Positions 1 to 12,800 of a stretch of 64,000 bases of DNA are shown here, in pieces (position 1 is the stretch's first letter; every line of letters starts with the position of its first letter). The notes beneath the pieces were generated by a model that saw only the letters and a program-made list of their open reading frames with translations, did no database searches and was not told the origin of the DNA. The DNA comes from Epiperipatus broadwayi (Eukaryota; Onychophora; Udeonychophora; Euonychophora; Peripatidae), in contig JAQFVV010006197.1 of assembly GCA_028023455.1 (NCBI GenBank), positions 16,241,254-16,305,253 of the forward strand, written 5' to 3'. The position numbers and the translations under genes are program-made.

Positions 1-282
1 TATGATGAAATTCCAAGGGTTGTAAAAAACATTTTATTGATTATTATAAAAGATAAAATTTGTGAAGAGTTTTTCCAGACTATTAGCTAATTTTGACTGA
101 TTAAATTGTAAAATATCTATTAATAATATACTTCTATATTTTACTATAATAACTAAGATAGTGAAAAATAAAAAAAGTGATTAAAAAAAAAATACTGCAT
201 ATTTTATAAAATGTGAGGGTTTGTATACTTATATAAATTTCACAAAATTATTTATTTTTCTTTTTTAATATTCTACTTTGTA

Positions 283-291
283 TATATAAAG
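283..291 (+). promoter_or_regulatory. Candidate TATA box of the avidin-like gene
   Basis: The motif TATATAAAG lies 51-59 bp before the ATG at 342. A start site about 30 bp downstream (near 313-320) would fall after the in-frame ATG at 309 and before the one at 342, which supports 342 as the start codon. In DNA this AT-rich, TATA matches arise often by chance, so this is only a candidate. Positions 1-282 show nothing else recognisable. Confidence 0.35.
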
Positions 292-341
292 TGTCTATCT
301 TTATTTAAATGTCCTTATTTATATATATTTTTAGAATCATA

Positions 342-834
342 ATGCATGTCTGGAAATTTTCTATATATATCTTAATAACAATAATACACGACAAACTAGT
401 CACTGGTCAAGATGGACTCAAACCCCCAGGGGCAGCGCCTGGAAGCAATCCACCAGAAAGTACAGGTCCAGGGACAAGTTCACATCCAAGTTCTTTCTCA
501 GGTTCAGAATTAGGTCCAGGTTCAGGTACCACTACTACTGGTCCTGGATCAGGTCCAAATACAGGACCTGGATCAGGTCCAAATACAGGTCCTGGATCAG
601 GTCCTAATACAGGACCTGGATCAGGTCCTAATACAGGACCTGGATCAGCTCTTAATACAGAACCCAGGTCAGGTCCTAATACAGCACCTGGATCAGGTCT
701 TAATACAGGTCCTGGCATAGAACCAGGTACAGGTCCTGGTCCAGGTCTTCCAACAACAGGAGGTATTAAACCATTTATTGGAAAACGTCCTCCTTATCAA
801 GGAATGTTTCCTCCATTTCCTCCTTTACCTGAAG
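342..834 (+). CDS. Avidin-like gene exon 1: signal peptide and PG-rich region
   Basis: Encodes residues 1-164 and ends in phase 1 at GAAG|GTAATT. The N-terminus MHVWKFSIYILITII has a short basic n-region and a hydrophobic core, followed by a plausible cleavage after LVTG (residue 22). The rest is low-complexity Pro/Gly/Ser/Thr, ending in PPFPPLPEG just before the first avidin Cys. The frame stays open a further 26 nt past the donor and then stops, so read-through would give a short PG-rich secreted form. Confidence 0.75.
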
Positions 835-3800
835 GTAATTATCAAGTTGATCATATTAGCTGACTAAATTATTTATATAATTTTAGTAAGCCATTATTAA
901 AACAAATTTCAATGTATATATTAAATTTTAATACTAAATTTATTAGTTAAAAAAAAAATCTACTTAATTGTTTAATTAATATTTTATAAATATAGGTGCA
1001 ACCAAATTAAATTGGCATTCTTAGTTATTTTTTTCTTTCAAATAAATATTTTTATTAGACTAATAATTCAATGATGCACCTCTTTCCTCATCCTTCATTA
1101 TAAATCTCCTAAATAAAAAATCTCTACTATATTTACTAGGGGTCAATTACAAAAAAACAAAAACAAACAAACAGAAAACAATTATTCAAATAATATATTT
1201 TTCAAATATTTATTTTCTTTTATTTATTAGGTTGTAAATCAATTTCTGGAGTATGGTACAATGATATAGGTTCTATGATTAATATAACTCAAAATCCTGA
1301 TGGAAATCTAACTGGTGACTTCTATACTCTAAGAGAATCTGATCCTACTGCTCATAAAAATGTTAAAGCAAATATTATTGGTTAGTCTTGATGCTATAAT
1401 TATCACTATAGATTATTATTTAATATTATTAACTAAATCAATATTATGATGATTAAAATTGAAACTAAGATTATAATTAAGTATATATATAAATTATCTA
1501 ATTTTTGTCATTTTAGCTTATATGATACACACTATAATCATCTACTAAATTTTTAGGAGAATAACAACAGTTAGTAATTGTATTTTAAGTTGTACTATAA
1601 TCGAAAAAAAAATTCATTATGAAACCATAAAAAAAAAAGCATTATCTATGCAAATGTGTTTTATAAATGATACATCAATTAGAAGAATCACAATTTATAA
1701 AAGTGCTTTTCAAAACTACATTGTCAACTTAAAAAAAAAAAGATGATGTAAAATTTCATTAAAGTCTACAAGATAGATTTAAATGTAAAAAGTGTGTTAA
1801 GGAAATTGCAAACAACTGCAAATCATCATTGATGATAATCAAGATTTATAATTAATTGGACATAAAATTTTATTACCAAACTAGCTAGCTCCATTTGTTT
1901 TCTAGAAAAAAACTTAACATTCTTAAATTCTTTAATAGAGACATGAAGATAATATATATATATATACTTATTTTTTTAAAAAAAAAATTAAATGAACTAA
2001 TTAATGATATCCATTATTATAATGAAAATTATAATAATTCAAATTGATTTTAAATCACACTAAACAAATTATATATAAAGTTTCTCACATTTCATTATAA
2101 AATAAAATAATCGAAGATATACTTTTATTCATATAAATGCACTAAAAAAAAAATAAAATAAAAAATTTTCTTCAGATTTTCAATATTCTTGAAACTATAT
2201 AAAGCTAAATAAAAGCCTGCAATGTTCATGTTCATAAAAATTATTAAATTATTTTTAAATATGAGCATTTCACTCTTTTATTTCTGAATGCATAATATCA
2301 AGAATGCTATAAAAGCTGAAAAAAGTTAATTTTTATTTTCTAGTTTTTAGTTTTATATATGCTCATTCCATTAATTTTATATTTATTTATTTAAGATCAC
2401 AAAATCAAATGTAATGAGATGAATTTATTTAAATTATATTATGAAAATGTTGAATGAAAGTGCATAAGTTTTCAATAAAGCACTCAGTTTTAAATTACAA
2501 AGGATGCCAGTAGACACCATTAATATCAATGTTATATATAAAATTAAAAATTTCAATTTTTCATTAAATTTTTGATATTTGTAAATGCTAAAAAAATGTA
2601 TTATCACTGAGAATACATATGTATGAAAAGTTTCAACTAGATCAGAAATAGGGAAGTGGGTGAAAATTGAGTTATAAGATTTTATTCAGATAGATTAAAA
2701 AACAGAGTAAGTTAAAAATAATAACACTCATTCCAAATATCTAATTCCAGGCTTAAAAGATTGACTTAAATGTTCCTTTCTTAGAAAATATCCAAAATTT
2801 TAAATAATCAGAATTTCAATAATAATTAAAAATTATAAAGTCTGCTGCTATCTTTTTTAAATATAAAATTTATTTAAAATTTATTAGTTAGAATGTATTT
2901 CCAACAAAAAAGTTACATGATCACTAAATTTTCCTTTGATTTTGATCTCCTATGATTTTTCTGATCCATTAGAACAGAGATTTTTCTACATTTGTTTATA
3001 GTATTAAGGTTTTGTGTCAATCAATCTTCAGTCACATGCAAAATATTTTTATATCTGTAAGACATGGAATGTAAAACTCCTAATATTAAAATTATTATAG
3101 CACATCTAATATCAATCAAAATATCAGCTCAAAAATACAAGGCTGGATTCTAGATAAATAGTTTTTAAATCTTGTATTTTAAAATTAGTTCAAATAAATG
3201 CCTCAAACAAAAAAAAATATTATAAAGATTATTTCTACTTTTATTAGATGCCATTTTTTCTTTTTTTAATAATGTTTAATGATTTGGATTTTTTTTTTAC
3301 TCTTTGATCATTCTAACTCTTTTTGCAAATACTCATTTAAAATTGAAATATTATTTAATAATGCATTATTACAATAAGTACATTAATATATTATATTGTT
3401 AAAATGTTGATGAAAGTCTCAACAGTTTGGATCAGAAAAAGTAAAAAAGATATATATATAAAGATAATTGAAAAAAATAAATTGTTTATTTTGATGAACA
3501 TTTTGAAAAAAAAAAAGAAGTTTAGATTAAAAGGAGAAATGATTGTTCAAAAATGAGTCAGGAAATAAATAAAAAATTAAATTATATAGGTAGAGATATG
3601 AGACCAAAGATGTTGTATATACTCTGATTTATTTAATATACATTTGCTAAATGAATATTAAGATAAAAATGGAATTAATATAGGAGGAATAAGAACTGAT
3701 TTGTCAAATTGTTGACTTTTAGATAGTGAATACAGATAACAGAATGAATTTAACAAAATATAAAAAGTTTGAAATAAAAATATGCTAACTAAGATAAGTA

Positions 3801-6800
3801 GAAATAATAAAAAATATGAAAAACTATTTAACAGATGATAAACAAAAAATTTGAAAAACTGTTAGTAAATAACTTTTAATAAAGATAAAAGATTGTAATG
3901 TGTTCTATAAAATCAATTTTTTTTAAAAAAAAAGATTATATTTGTTTGAAGTTTAAATCTAAATACTTAGACAATTAAAAAATAAAATTGAAAGTTTTGA
4001 TAATGTGAATATGGAAGAGAATGAAAAAAAAAAAACAAAACTAGTAAAGAAAACACTGAAAAGAATAAATGAAGTGAATTTATGTATAAAGAAAAAAAAA
4101 AAGAGAAATTGGAATTTAGTGTGTGCTTAAAATTATGGAAGTTGCTATAAAAAAACTGAAGAAAATGAATATGGTTAAGTGTAGGACATATTTTTCAATA
4201 AACATATAGGATGATAATGAAATATAACAATTAAAATAAGTGACAGTATTAGTAATAATTTTAATCATGTACTTTTTTTAATGTAAAAACTTTTATTTAA
4301 AACTATTTTTTGAAAATAATTATTTCTAAATATTTTCATTATTTATGTTTTTAGGTGTAGCTTCCCAAATTAGTAATAGCATACTATTTGGTTTTGCTGT
4401 TAGCTGGGGAGAAAATTTACGGTCAACAGCATGGATAGGTAAATAATAAAGTTAAATTAAATATTTAATACAAAAATAGTTTATATAATCGTATTAATTT
4501 AAATTATATACTTTTTTAATAATTAAAGGTGAGTGTTATATATGCAATGGAACAGAAGTTCTGGAGACAAACTGGATATCAAGGGAATCTGTAGAAGAAT
4601 GTAATGATAAATGGCATGCTAACAGATTTGGCCACAGTTCTTTCACAAAAGAACCACAACCACATCTTGGACCAGAAGATATTGCTAAAAATGTAAGAAA
4701 AGTAACAGATTTAACTTTTAAAGTAATAATTCTAATATTTTGTTTTTTATTTTTATAAAATAACTTAATCAAGTGACGTACTTAGAATCATGAAACATTA
4801 AATTTTTGGACATATTACATAGATGAAGATTTCATAATTTCTTATAGATAGATAATCATTCACTATGTGATTCACCTTTCAAGACAAATGAAATTATCTT
4901 ACCTTGTATGTTTGATGTCATAATTATGAATGAAAGCAGTAGAAATTAAAAATACATTAATTTGTGTATAAAAAATTTCAATCAGGCCAATTATTCTTGG
5001 ATATTTTACTAATAAATAAAAACTTAGTTTGAGGAGAGTGATTATAATGGCAGAAGACTGGTCCAATTTTTTAATTGGAAATTGACTTGGGATCTTAAAT
5101 AGATCCACATTTAATTTGGATGTTCTATGAATTGGAATTTTCAATTAGTTATTGTATATATTCATATACATACACATACAAAATATACATGCAAGCATAT
5201 ATAAATTATACTAGAGAACTTCCATTATTTATTTTCTACATCTATAGGAAAAAAAAACAATTTTAAAATGAATAAATTCATATATTCTGTTTTACTTAAT
5301 ATTAAAAGAGAATATGTCTATGTGTTTGAAAAGGAATTTGGACACTTAATAGAAGAGCAATACATAAATTTCTGATCACTTAAAGAAATATGCAGAGACA
5401 CATGTTAGCACTATACATGGGTAAGATATATGTTAATGATGTTGAAAGAATTAAAGAGTTGGGCTGGACATATTGCTAGAAGAGATAGTAATAGATGGAC
5501 GATTGAAATCTTTAACTGGATTCCAAGAAATTGTAAAAGACCACATGTGAGATGGATGGATAAAATAAAAAAGTGTGCAAATGGAATGTGAAGAAGAGAG
5601 GCAAGAGATTGGAGAAGATGGATTAAACTTAGGGAAACCTTCATCCTGCAATGGATTGATAATGGTTGACAATAATAATGACGATATTTATTTATCAACT
5701 TTTTTTGTAAGAAATTTTAAACAAATAATTAATATATTTTATTTATCAACCTTTTTTGTAAGAAATTTTAAACAAATTTAATTAATATATATTGAATACA
5801 CTCAAAAATATCATGTGATATAAGCATGCTCAGTGTGAATAGAGCCATTTTTTAAAATAACATATCTATATCTTTTCTTTATTAATGTCTGGATATTTAC
5901 ATGTTTAAAATAATAATAATCATATTTATAAAAGCTCTTTTCAGCAAATATTAATTTTTGCCATTTTCAATGTTGCTTGAATTATTTTACAATTACGATG
6001 TGATGCACTATGGCTTTTCCTTTATCGGAGTCAGGAATCTCTGTCACTATGCCCAAAGATACCTGTTAGCCACCTTACTTCCTTTTCCCATTCTAAGTTT
6101 TTCCCCATATTCTTCTCTATCCCATTTCCACAACATCAATCTTTGTCCACTCTATGGCTTTTATATTCATATCTCCCTTTATCTTTTTCAAAACCCAGCC
6201 TAAAACCCAAGAATCTACTTTCTGTAATCAATTTTTCTTCCATTCATCCAAGCAATTTCTCTGATTACTTAAGACGATTCCCAAATAATTATACATTTTC
6301 CACGTTGAATTTTATATCCACCAATAAAAATTCTTTATCTTCTCTTTCCCCAGCATTTATCATCATTACTTTTGATTTTTCTTCTCTAAATTTAATCCCC
6401 ATCTTTTTACTCACCCTTGCGCACATCTTTAGCATAACTTCAATATCTTCCCTACTTTCTGTGCATAAGATATCACTAGCAAATAAAAGACCTGATAATA
6501 TATACACTCCCTTGCATTCTATTAATGGTATCTTTACCCCTCTTCCTAGTCTTTTTATTAATCTCTCCATTTCTCTCAAATATAATAAAAACAAAATAGA
6601 TGACAGAAGGCATCCTTGCTTTAGTCCATCCCATTTTTAATTCTGATTCTACATTTTCTAATTGATACATATAGTAATTATTTTCATACAATCTCTTAAT
6701 AAGATCCACTAAAGCTCCATTTATTCCCAAATTTATTAAACTTATCCATAATCCATTTCTATTTACTCTATCATATGACTTCTCTATATCTATAAATATC

Positions 6801-9800
6801 ATATATAACTATCTACCTGTATTCCTACTCATATCTATAATTTGTGTGACTACATCTCCTTTAAGCCTATCTGATCCAAAACCTCCTTGCATTTCTCCGA
6901 CTATATTATTTTTTTCCATCTATTTCGACACCCTTCCAGCCACATATATGCAAAAACTTTATATAACACTGACATTTCCACTATCAGTCTACATTTGTTT
7001 AACTCTCTCTGATCTTTCATTTAAATAGTAACCTTCCTCTTGTATTATTCCAGCTATCTAGAAATTCTCTTTTCTGTACTATCTTATTAAAACATGATAA
7101 TAGATTTCTTTAATTTTGTCCTAGTTGATAAATTCATCACTTCCTCTGCTGCCCATATATCTAAACTGCCTTTCCACTTCTCAGTTTCATCCCTGCTTCA
7201 TTCAATTCATTTTCTGTAAACCAAATATTTCCATTACTATCTGCTTTTATGTTTGTTATCACTCTGTCCTTCACATCTAACATCCTACATACTTAGGATT
7301 GTCTCTAATTCTTGTCTAGAGTTAAACACTTTTTCCTTATCATCTAGTAATATTATATCTCGCTCCCCTACATTCCTTCTTTTAATCAATTTCCAAAATT
7401 TTTTACTCCCACCTCTTCCACTTTTATTAATATCCTGCAACAATTTACTATTTAATTTCATTCTCTCTGTATAATTATCTATTTTAGTCAATTTTTTTTT
7501 TAAATATTTTCCCCATTTAATATTAACATCTTTTTCACTTTCTTTGTTTTTAATAGCATATTTATATTCTCTATATTCTTTTCCCCTCTCTTTTACACTT
7601 TTACTAATTCTCTCTCTTCTATTATTTTTATTCTTCTGAATATTCTCACCTAAAACCCTATTTGCCACTTTTTCTACTTTATCACACTAGTCCTTATATT
7701 CATTCCCAACAAACTATCATGATTTCTTCTATTTTTATTTTATATTTTTCTAACTTATTCTTATCATTCATTCTCCATTCCCATCTTTCACTATCCTTTC
7801 TACTTTTATTACTATTTTCCACCACATTACTAACCATTCCTATTATAAAAAAATTATGATTACTATTACATACTCTCTCTCTCTCTTCATTATCAAACAC
7901 TTTAATTTTCCATAATTTATTCATTCTCTCTTCCTCTACTAATACATATCTAAACCATGTGTGTTGTATCTCAGAAATATTTGATAAATTTCCAATGCTC
8001 AAATTCACTCTCTGACAAACGTTGTCCATTCTTGTTATCCATGTCATCAATTTCTTCAAAATGCCTATTCATATTCCCTTTAACCATTACTTTCTTTCAC
8101 TGTTTTTTTGAAATTCTATATATCCTTAACTAGACATTCATATATGCTACTGTTCCACTCCATTATAGTTTGACTATTTCCAGTGGCCACATACATTATT
8201 GCCACCACCATTCATTCTTGTCTTCCTAACCTTATCTCAAATCACAAAGGTTCTTCACACTTAACAGTATTTAAATATTATTTTTGACATAGATCTTATA
8301 CCACCTCTTCTTTTTTTTTTCTATTTTATATGCTGCCATACCAAATCTTCCAGTGTAGGTTCTTCTTCTCTTAGATGTGTTTCCACTATTGCTAATACCC
8401 AAAGCTCTTCATTTTTAACTGCTTTGTTTAATTCCAGTCATTTTTCTGGTCTCCTATCATCTTGCATATTCAAATATCTAATTTTAAGAATTTATTCTTT
8501 TCTTACTACCCTTTTATAAATTCTTTTGATTATTTCTTCTCTATTACATTTGTAATTAACTTGTTTATCATTAATTTTACAGACCCATTCCCTCTCCAAA
8601 TCTATATTTACATCTAAATCAGCTACCCTTTGTTTATTTCTTACCACCCATTCTTCTTCTTTTTGATAATACTGTAATTTAAAACCCTATGCTGCCCCCC
8701 TTTTATAAGTTTCCCGAACCATAATATTTTTTATAAATCAAACCCCCTAATGCTTCACTTCCTTGTAGTGCAATCCATCTTTACTATATAACTCCCTCTT
8801 ACTAATAAAAAAATCCCGCACATCCACAAACATAACATTATTTCTCTCATGATAATTTTTGCAATCTCTCACTTATAGAACATGCCCTATCTAACATATA
8901 TTTATTGTTGAATCTTAGTAGTAATCCAACTCTTTCTTTAATCTTATTCAAATTACTAATCAATTCTTCGTATTACTTTGTCCGATGGTTCTGACAAATT
9001 ATTTGTCCCTACTGTAACATAAATATCTCTACCCCCTTCTTTCTTTATTCTTATCTGTAACATACCTAATTTTATCTCCAGGCAAACATATTCTTATATA
9101 CCTAGTTCTATTTTCCCTTGCAATTACATCTCCACATCCCCTAATTAGTGAGTCTCCTATTAGTATTGTCTCATAGTTTACTTTCCCTATTTTATCCATA
9201 ACATTCTCTTCCACCTTATGGATTTCTTTATCTAGTTCTTCCTTACATATGTGACTTACATTGCATACATAGCAACAGCTATCTGTTTTATACAAAATTA
9301 ACTATAACCTATTAAAACAATACAATATTTTTAAGGCAGAAATAAAAAAGTGAATAAATGTATATTATATAATTTTTCATTTATACAGGGTTTTTTTTCT
9401 GCCTTAAAAATATTATACTGTTTTAATAGCTTATAGTTAATTCTATATAAAACAAATGGATATTGCTATGAATGCAATGAAAGTCATAATTGTAAAATAG
9501 TTCAAGCACATTGAAAAGGCAAAAATTAATATTTGCCAAAAAGAGCTTTTATGTGTATGATTATTATTATTGCTGTTAAATAAAAATATTTTATATTATA
9601 TTACATCATATGATTTATTTAAATATATGTAAAAGCAGCATAATGGATTAAACTTTTTTCCATTTTTGATGATAATCAAACTACATGCATAAAACTTTAT
9701 TTATTTAATATCTATTATTAATAGGATTTTCCACCAATACCACCAGCACCTGTTAATACTGGTAAGTAATCATCAATTATAATAAAAAAATTAGTACCTG

Positions 9801-12800
9801 ATAGATAATAATTATAATTTGTCATAATTGAAGTTTTATTGTTAAACTTGAACAGGGCCCTTTTAAAACTTTAACTTTAAAAATTAATGTGTATTACTAT
9901 TGTCAAATAGTTTAAAGCATAGAAAATAGCTTTATTTTTTCTTAAATAACAAGTATATGAAAACTATATAAGGTATGTGACCAGTAGATGATGAGGTATA
10001 CATTTTAACAATTACAAATCTCTTTTAAACTAGATTACCATATTCTCATTATGAAAGTGCTTTATTCATATTTTATAATCTACATGTTCAAATTTTATTT
10101 ACTAATACTAAAACATTATGTCTATGTAATGAAATCTATTTAAAGATAAATACAGTTACAGCATCTTATTGATAACTTGGTATTGTTTTTTTTTTTTTTC
10201 ACTTTTAATTCTCATTGGTGCGATTTAACATATTCACACCATACATTTTGTTTTTCTTTCTTCAAATTAAATTATAAAAAATATGTAGCTTTCAATAAAA
10301 AATTAGGTCACAAAATGTACTAAGTAAAAAAATATATATAAAAAAAATTATTTAACATTTTCTTCAATTTTAATTTCCATCATTTTACATCATATTATGA
10401 TATCTTATTCTATAAAGACTTTGCATTAAAAATTAAAATAACTGTTATTCTTTTATACTGAGAGGCTATTTTCTGCTTCTTGGAAAGTGTTATCTGGTAA
10501 AATTCCAATTGAATTTTTTTCTTTTATTAATGTGATCATTTCATAGATGATCTTTGATATTTATATATTATCCAGGATAAAATAAACATTTTTTAAAAAA
10601 CATTTCAGGTGAGCATGAATGATCTTACTAGTCGCAACAATTACAAACGTCACTTTACTTTGCAAAAAAATTTTGCATATATTTCATGCAACTACATCAA
10701 AGATCTTTTAATAATACAAAGTAAATCCATCTACTTTACAGATGGAATTAATATTTTTCTTAGGTTTTTTTTTTTCTTTCTCTCTCATGTATAAAACAGT
10801 ATTTGAAAATTTAGTAACAGCAATTGTTACAACAATCTGATTTGTATGTAATTCTGTGATCAACTTTATTACATAAAGAAAATATATGATAAAATGTACC
10901 AATGTATTATTAAGAATAAGGACCAAATCTTCCAATCTTCAATAGTTTTCAGTCTAATTTCTCTTCAAACAATTCCTTCCAATAATAACTCATTTGCATA
11001 GCATTATCATTCTTCCCATATATTCTTTTACTATATTAAACATTTTACTTTGTGAAAATTGAGAATTACTTAAAATCTAGATTTGATTGTGTGAAAGATT
11101 TTATAGATTTTAAAAATCAAGAATTTCATTTAGGTGAATATTGTTGATTATTAACATATTTTTTACAACAGCAAACATGTAAATGATCATTATTGTTTTT
11201 ATATTTGTGTTTAAATAAATCTTTAAAATCACTGTAGAAACTATATTAGAATGTTTATTGTTTTCATTATTTCTGCATTTCTGACTATATATGAATTGAA
11301 AAATTATATACACTGATACAAATATTTTCATGGCATATATAAAATCCATTGGAATTTTTGGAATTATTCATAACATCTATTGTCAATTATCTTTTTCTTT
11401 GAAGTGACAAGAAAGTAACATCTCTATTATATCGAAGGCATATATTGCTGAAATACAAAGCCTCATTAAAATCATGTACTACATCCAACAGCTGTAGCTA
11501 ACCAAATCTCATTACATAATATTAATAAAAATAATTTCAAAATTTATTTAAATAATTCAAATTCACTCATTTTATAAAGACATTTTTTTTTTTAGAAATA
11601 TCAATATAATCCACCCTAATCAGTTGTATATATTGTTTATATGTAAATATCATGGTTTAACATTCTATAGGTTTTTAAAATTCCTTTATTATCCTCTCTT
11701 TTCATAATGCTTATAAATTATATCAATAAAATTTTTATTTGAAATTTATGGAACTTATGAATTCAGATATAATTATACTAATAGCTACAAAATCCATTTG
11801 TCACTATATATATTAATAAATTTTTCTATCTATTATTATTTGTCTCAAAAAAAAAATGTTTTAAATTATACTATATTTTAAATTTCAAACATATTTATCT
11901 TTTCGACTGTCTATTACAATTTCAAGACAGTAGAGCTTAAAAATAAATAAAAATTATTGTATTTTTCATTTATTCATTTTCAGTGTTTATTTTATAATTT
12001 ATTTAAATAAATCAATAATATAATATATTATAAAATATCTTTATATAACAACAGTTGGTAAAAATTAATGTTCACCGAAAAAAACTTTTTTGTGTATGAT
12101 TATTATTATATATATTATTGCTGTTATATAAAGATATTTTATATGATATTGTTGATTTATTTACATATATGTAAAAGCAACAAAATGGATTAAACTTCTT
12201 TTCATTTTTGATGGTCGTTTATAATTTATAAATAATAAATTTCCAATATACATTTAAATTATACATTTTTATTACTACAAGAGATAATTACCCATTGAAA
12301 TTTAGTTACAATATATCAATAGTCATTCAATCCAAAAGCTAGATTGAATTTTCAATTTTCTTGCTCTTTCAGACTTTCGATCAATTGTGTGTCAAACTTT
12401 TCATTCTTTTTATTTTTATTAAATGCTTTTATTTAAATTAAAATAAAATTTTACAATGAAGATTTAGTATATTTAAATACAATAGATTTGTTCAAATTTG
12501 GTATATTTGATATAAATTACTGACAATACAATGTGATACTAAAATATTTTAGATAGTTTATCTAGTTTCTTAAACCCAGACCAGTGGGCAGATGAAATTT
12601 CAAATATTTTGATATCAATTAAATAAATTTTCAGTAATATGAATGAGAGGATGGTATATATATATATATTTAATAAAAAAACTTAACATTTATTTTAAGG
12701 ATCTTTTAAAATTGAAGTAAACAAATCTTTTTTAAAACCTTTTTAAAAAAATATATGAAATATTTTATTTTAATTGTAAAAGTTAATTTGTAAAAAAATG

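Larger units (their letters stand above)
6000..9300 (-). mobile_element. Decayed non-LTR retrotransposon with esterase, endonuclease and RT parts
   Basis: Read on the - strand, the pieces follow LINE order. First an SGNH-esterase-like segment (9029-9295) with GDSLIRG. Then an endonuclease C-terminal piece (7700-8059) with HTWFR. Then a basic linker (7285-7668). Then RT (about 6289-6950) with GEMQGGFGSDR, MIFIDIEKSYDRVNR and LLFASDIL, where the catalytic ADD is changed to ASD. Many stops and frameshifts separate the pieces. LINEs with an esterase in the upstream ORF are known in the CR1/L2/Rex-type groups; the clade is not fixed here. Confidence 0.8.
4693..9724 (+). other. Intron 4 of the avidin-like gene, filled by LINE relics
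   Basis: 5,032 bp with GTAAGA donor and ATTAATAG acceptor. It contains an RTE-type LINE 3' end on the + strand, a 52-bp tandem duplication, a decayed esterase-type LINE on the - strand, and inverted-repeat sequences around it. Positions 4693-5430 show nothing recognisable. Confidence 0.75.

Noticed and set aside
309-341. Upstream ATG at 309 as the start of the avidin-like protein
   Set aside because: It adds MSLFIYIFRII before a good signal peptide, and a TATA-like box at 283-291 would place the transcription start after 309. Not excluded, only less likely.
407-718. 103-codon open frame on the - strand opposite the PG-rich repeat
   Set aside because: It is the antisense of the 24-bp repeat array; the Pro/Gly pattern is a by-product of the repeat, and the + strand frame joins a spliced gene.
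835-863. Reading exon 1 through to the stop near 863 as a single-exon gene
   Set aside because: The donor at 835 and the exact phase fit with the avidin exon at 1231 make splicing far more convincing.
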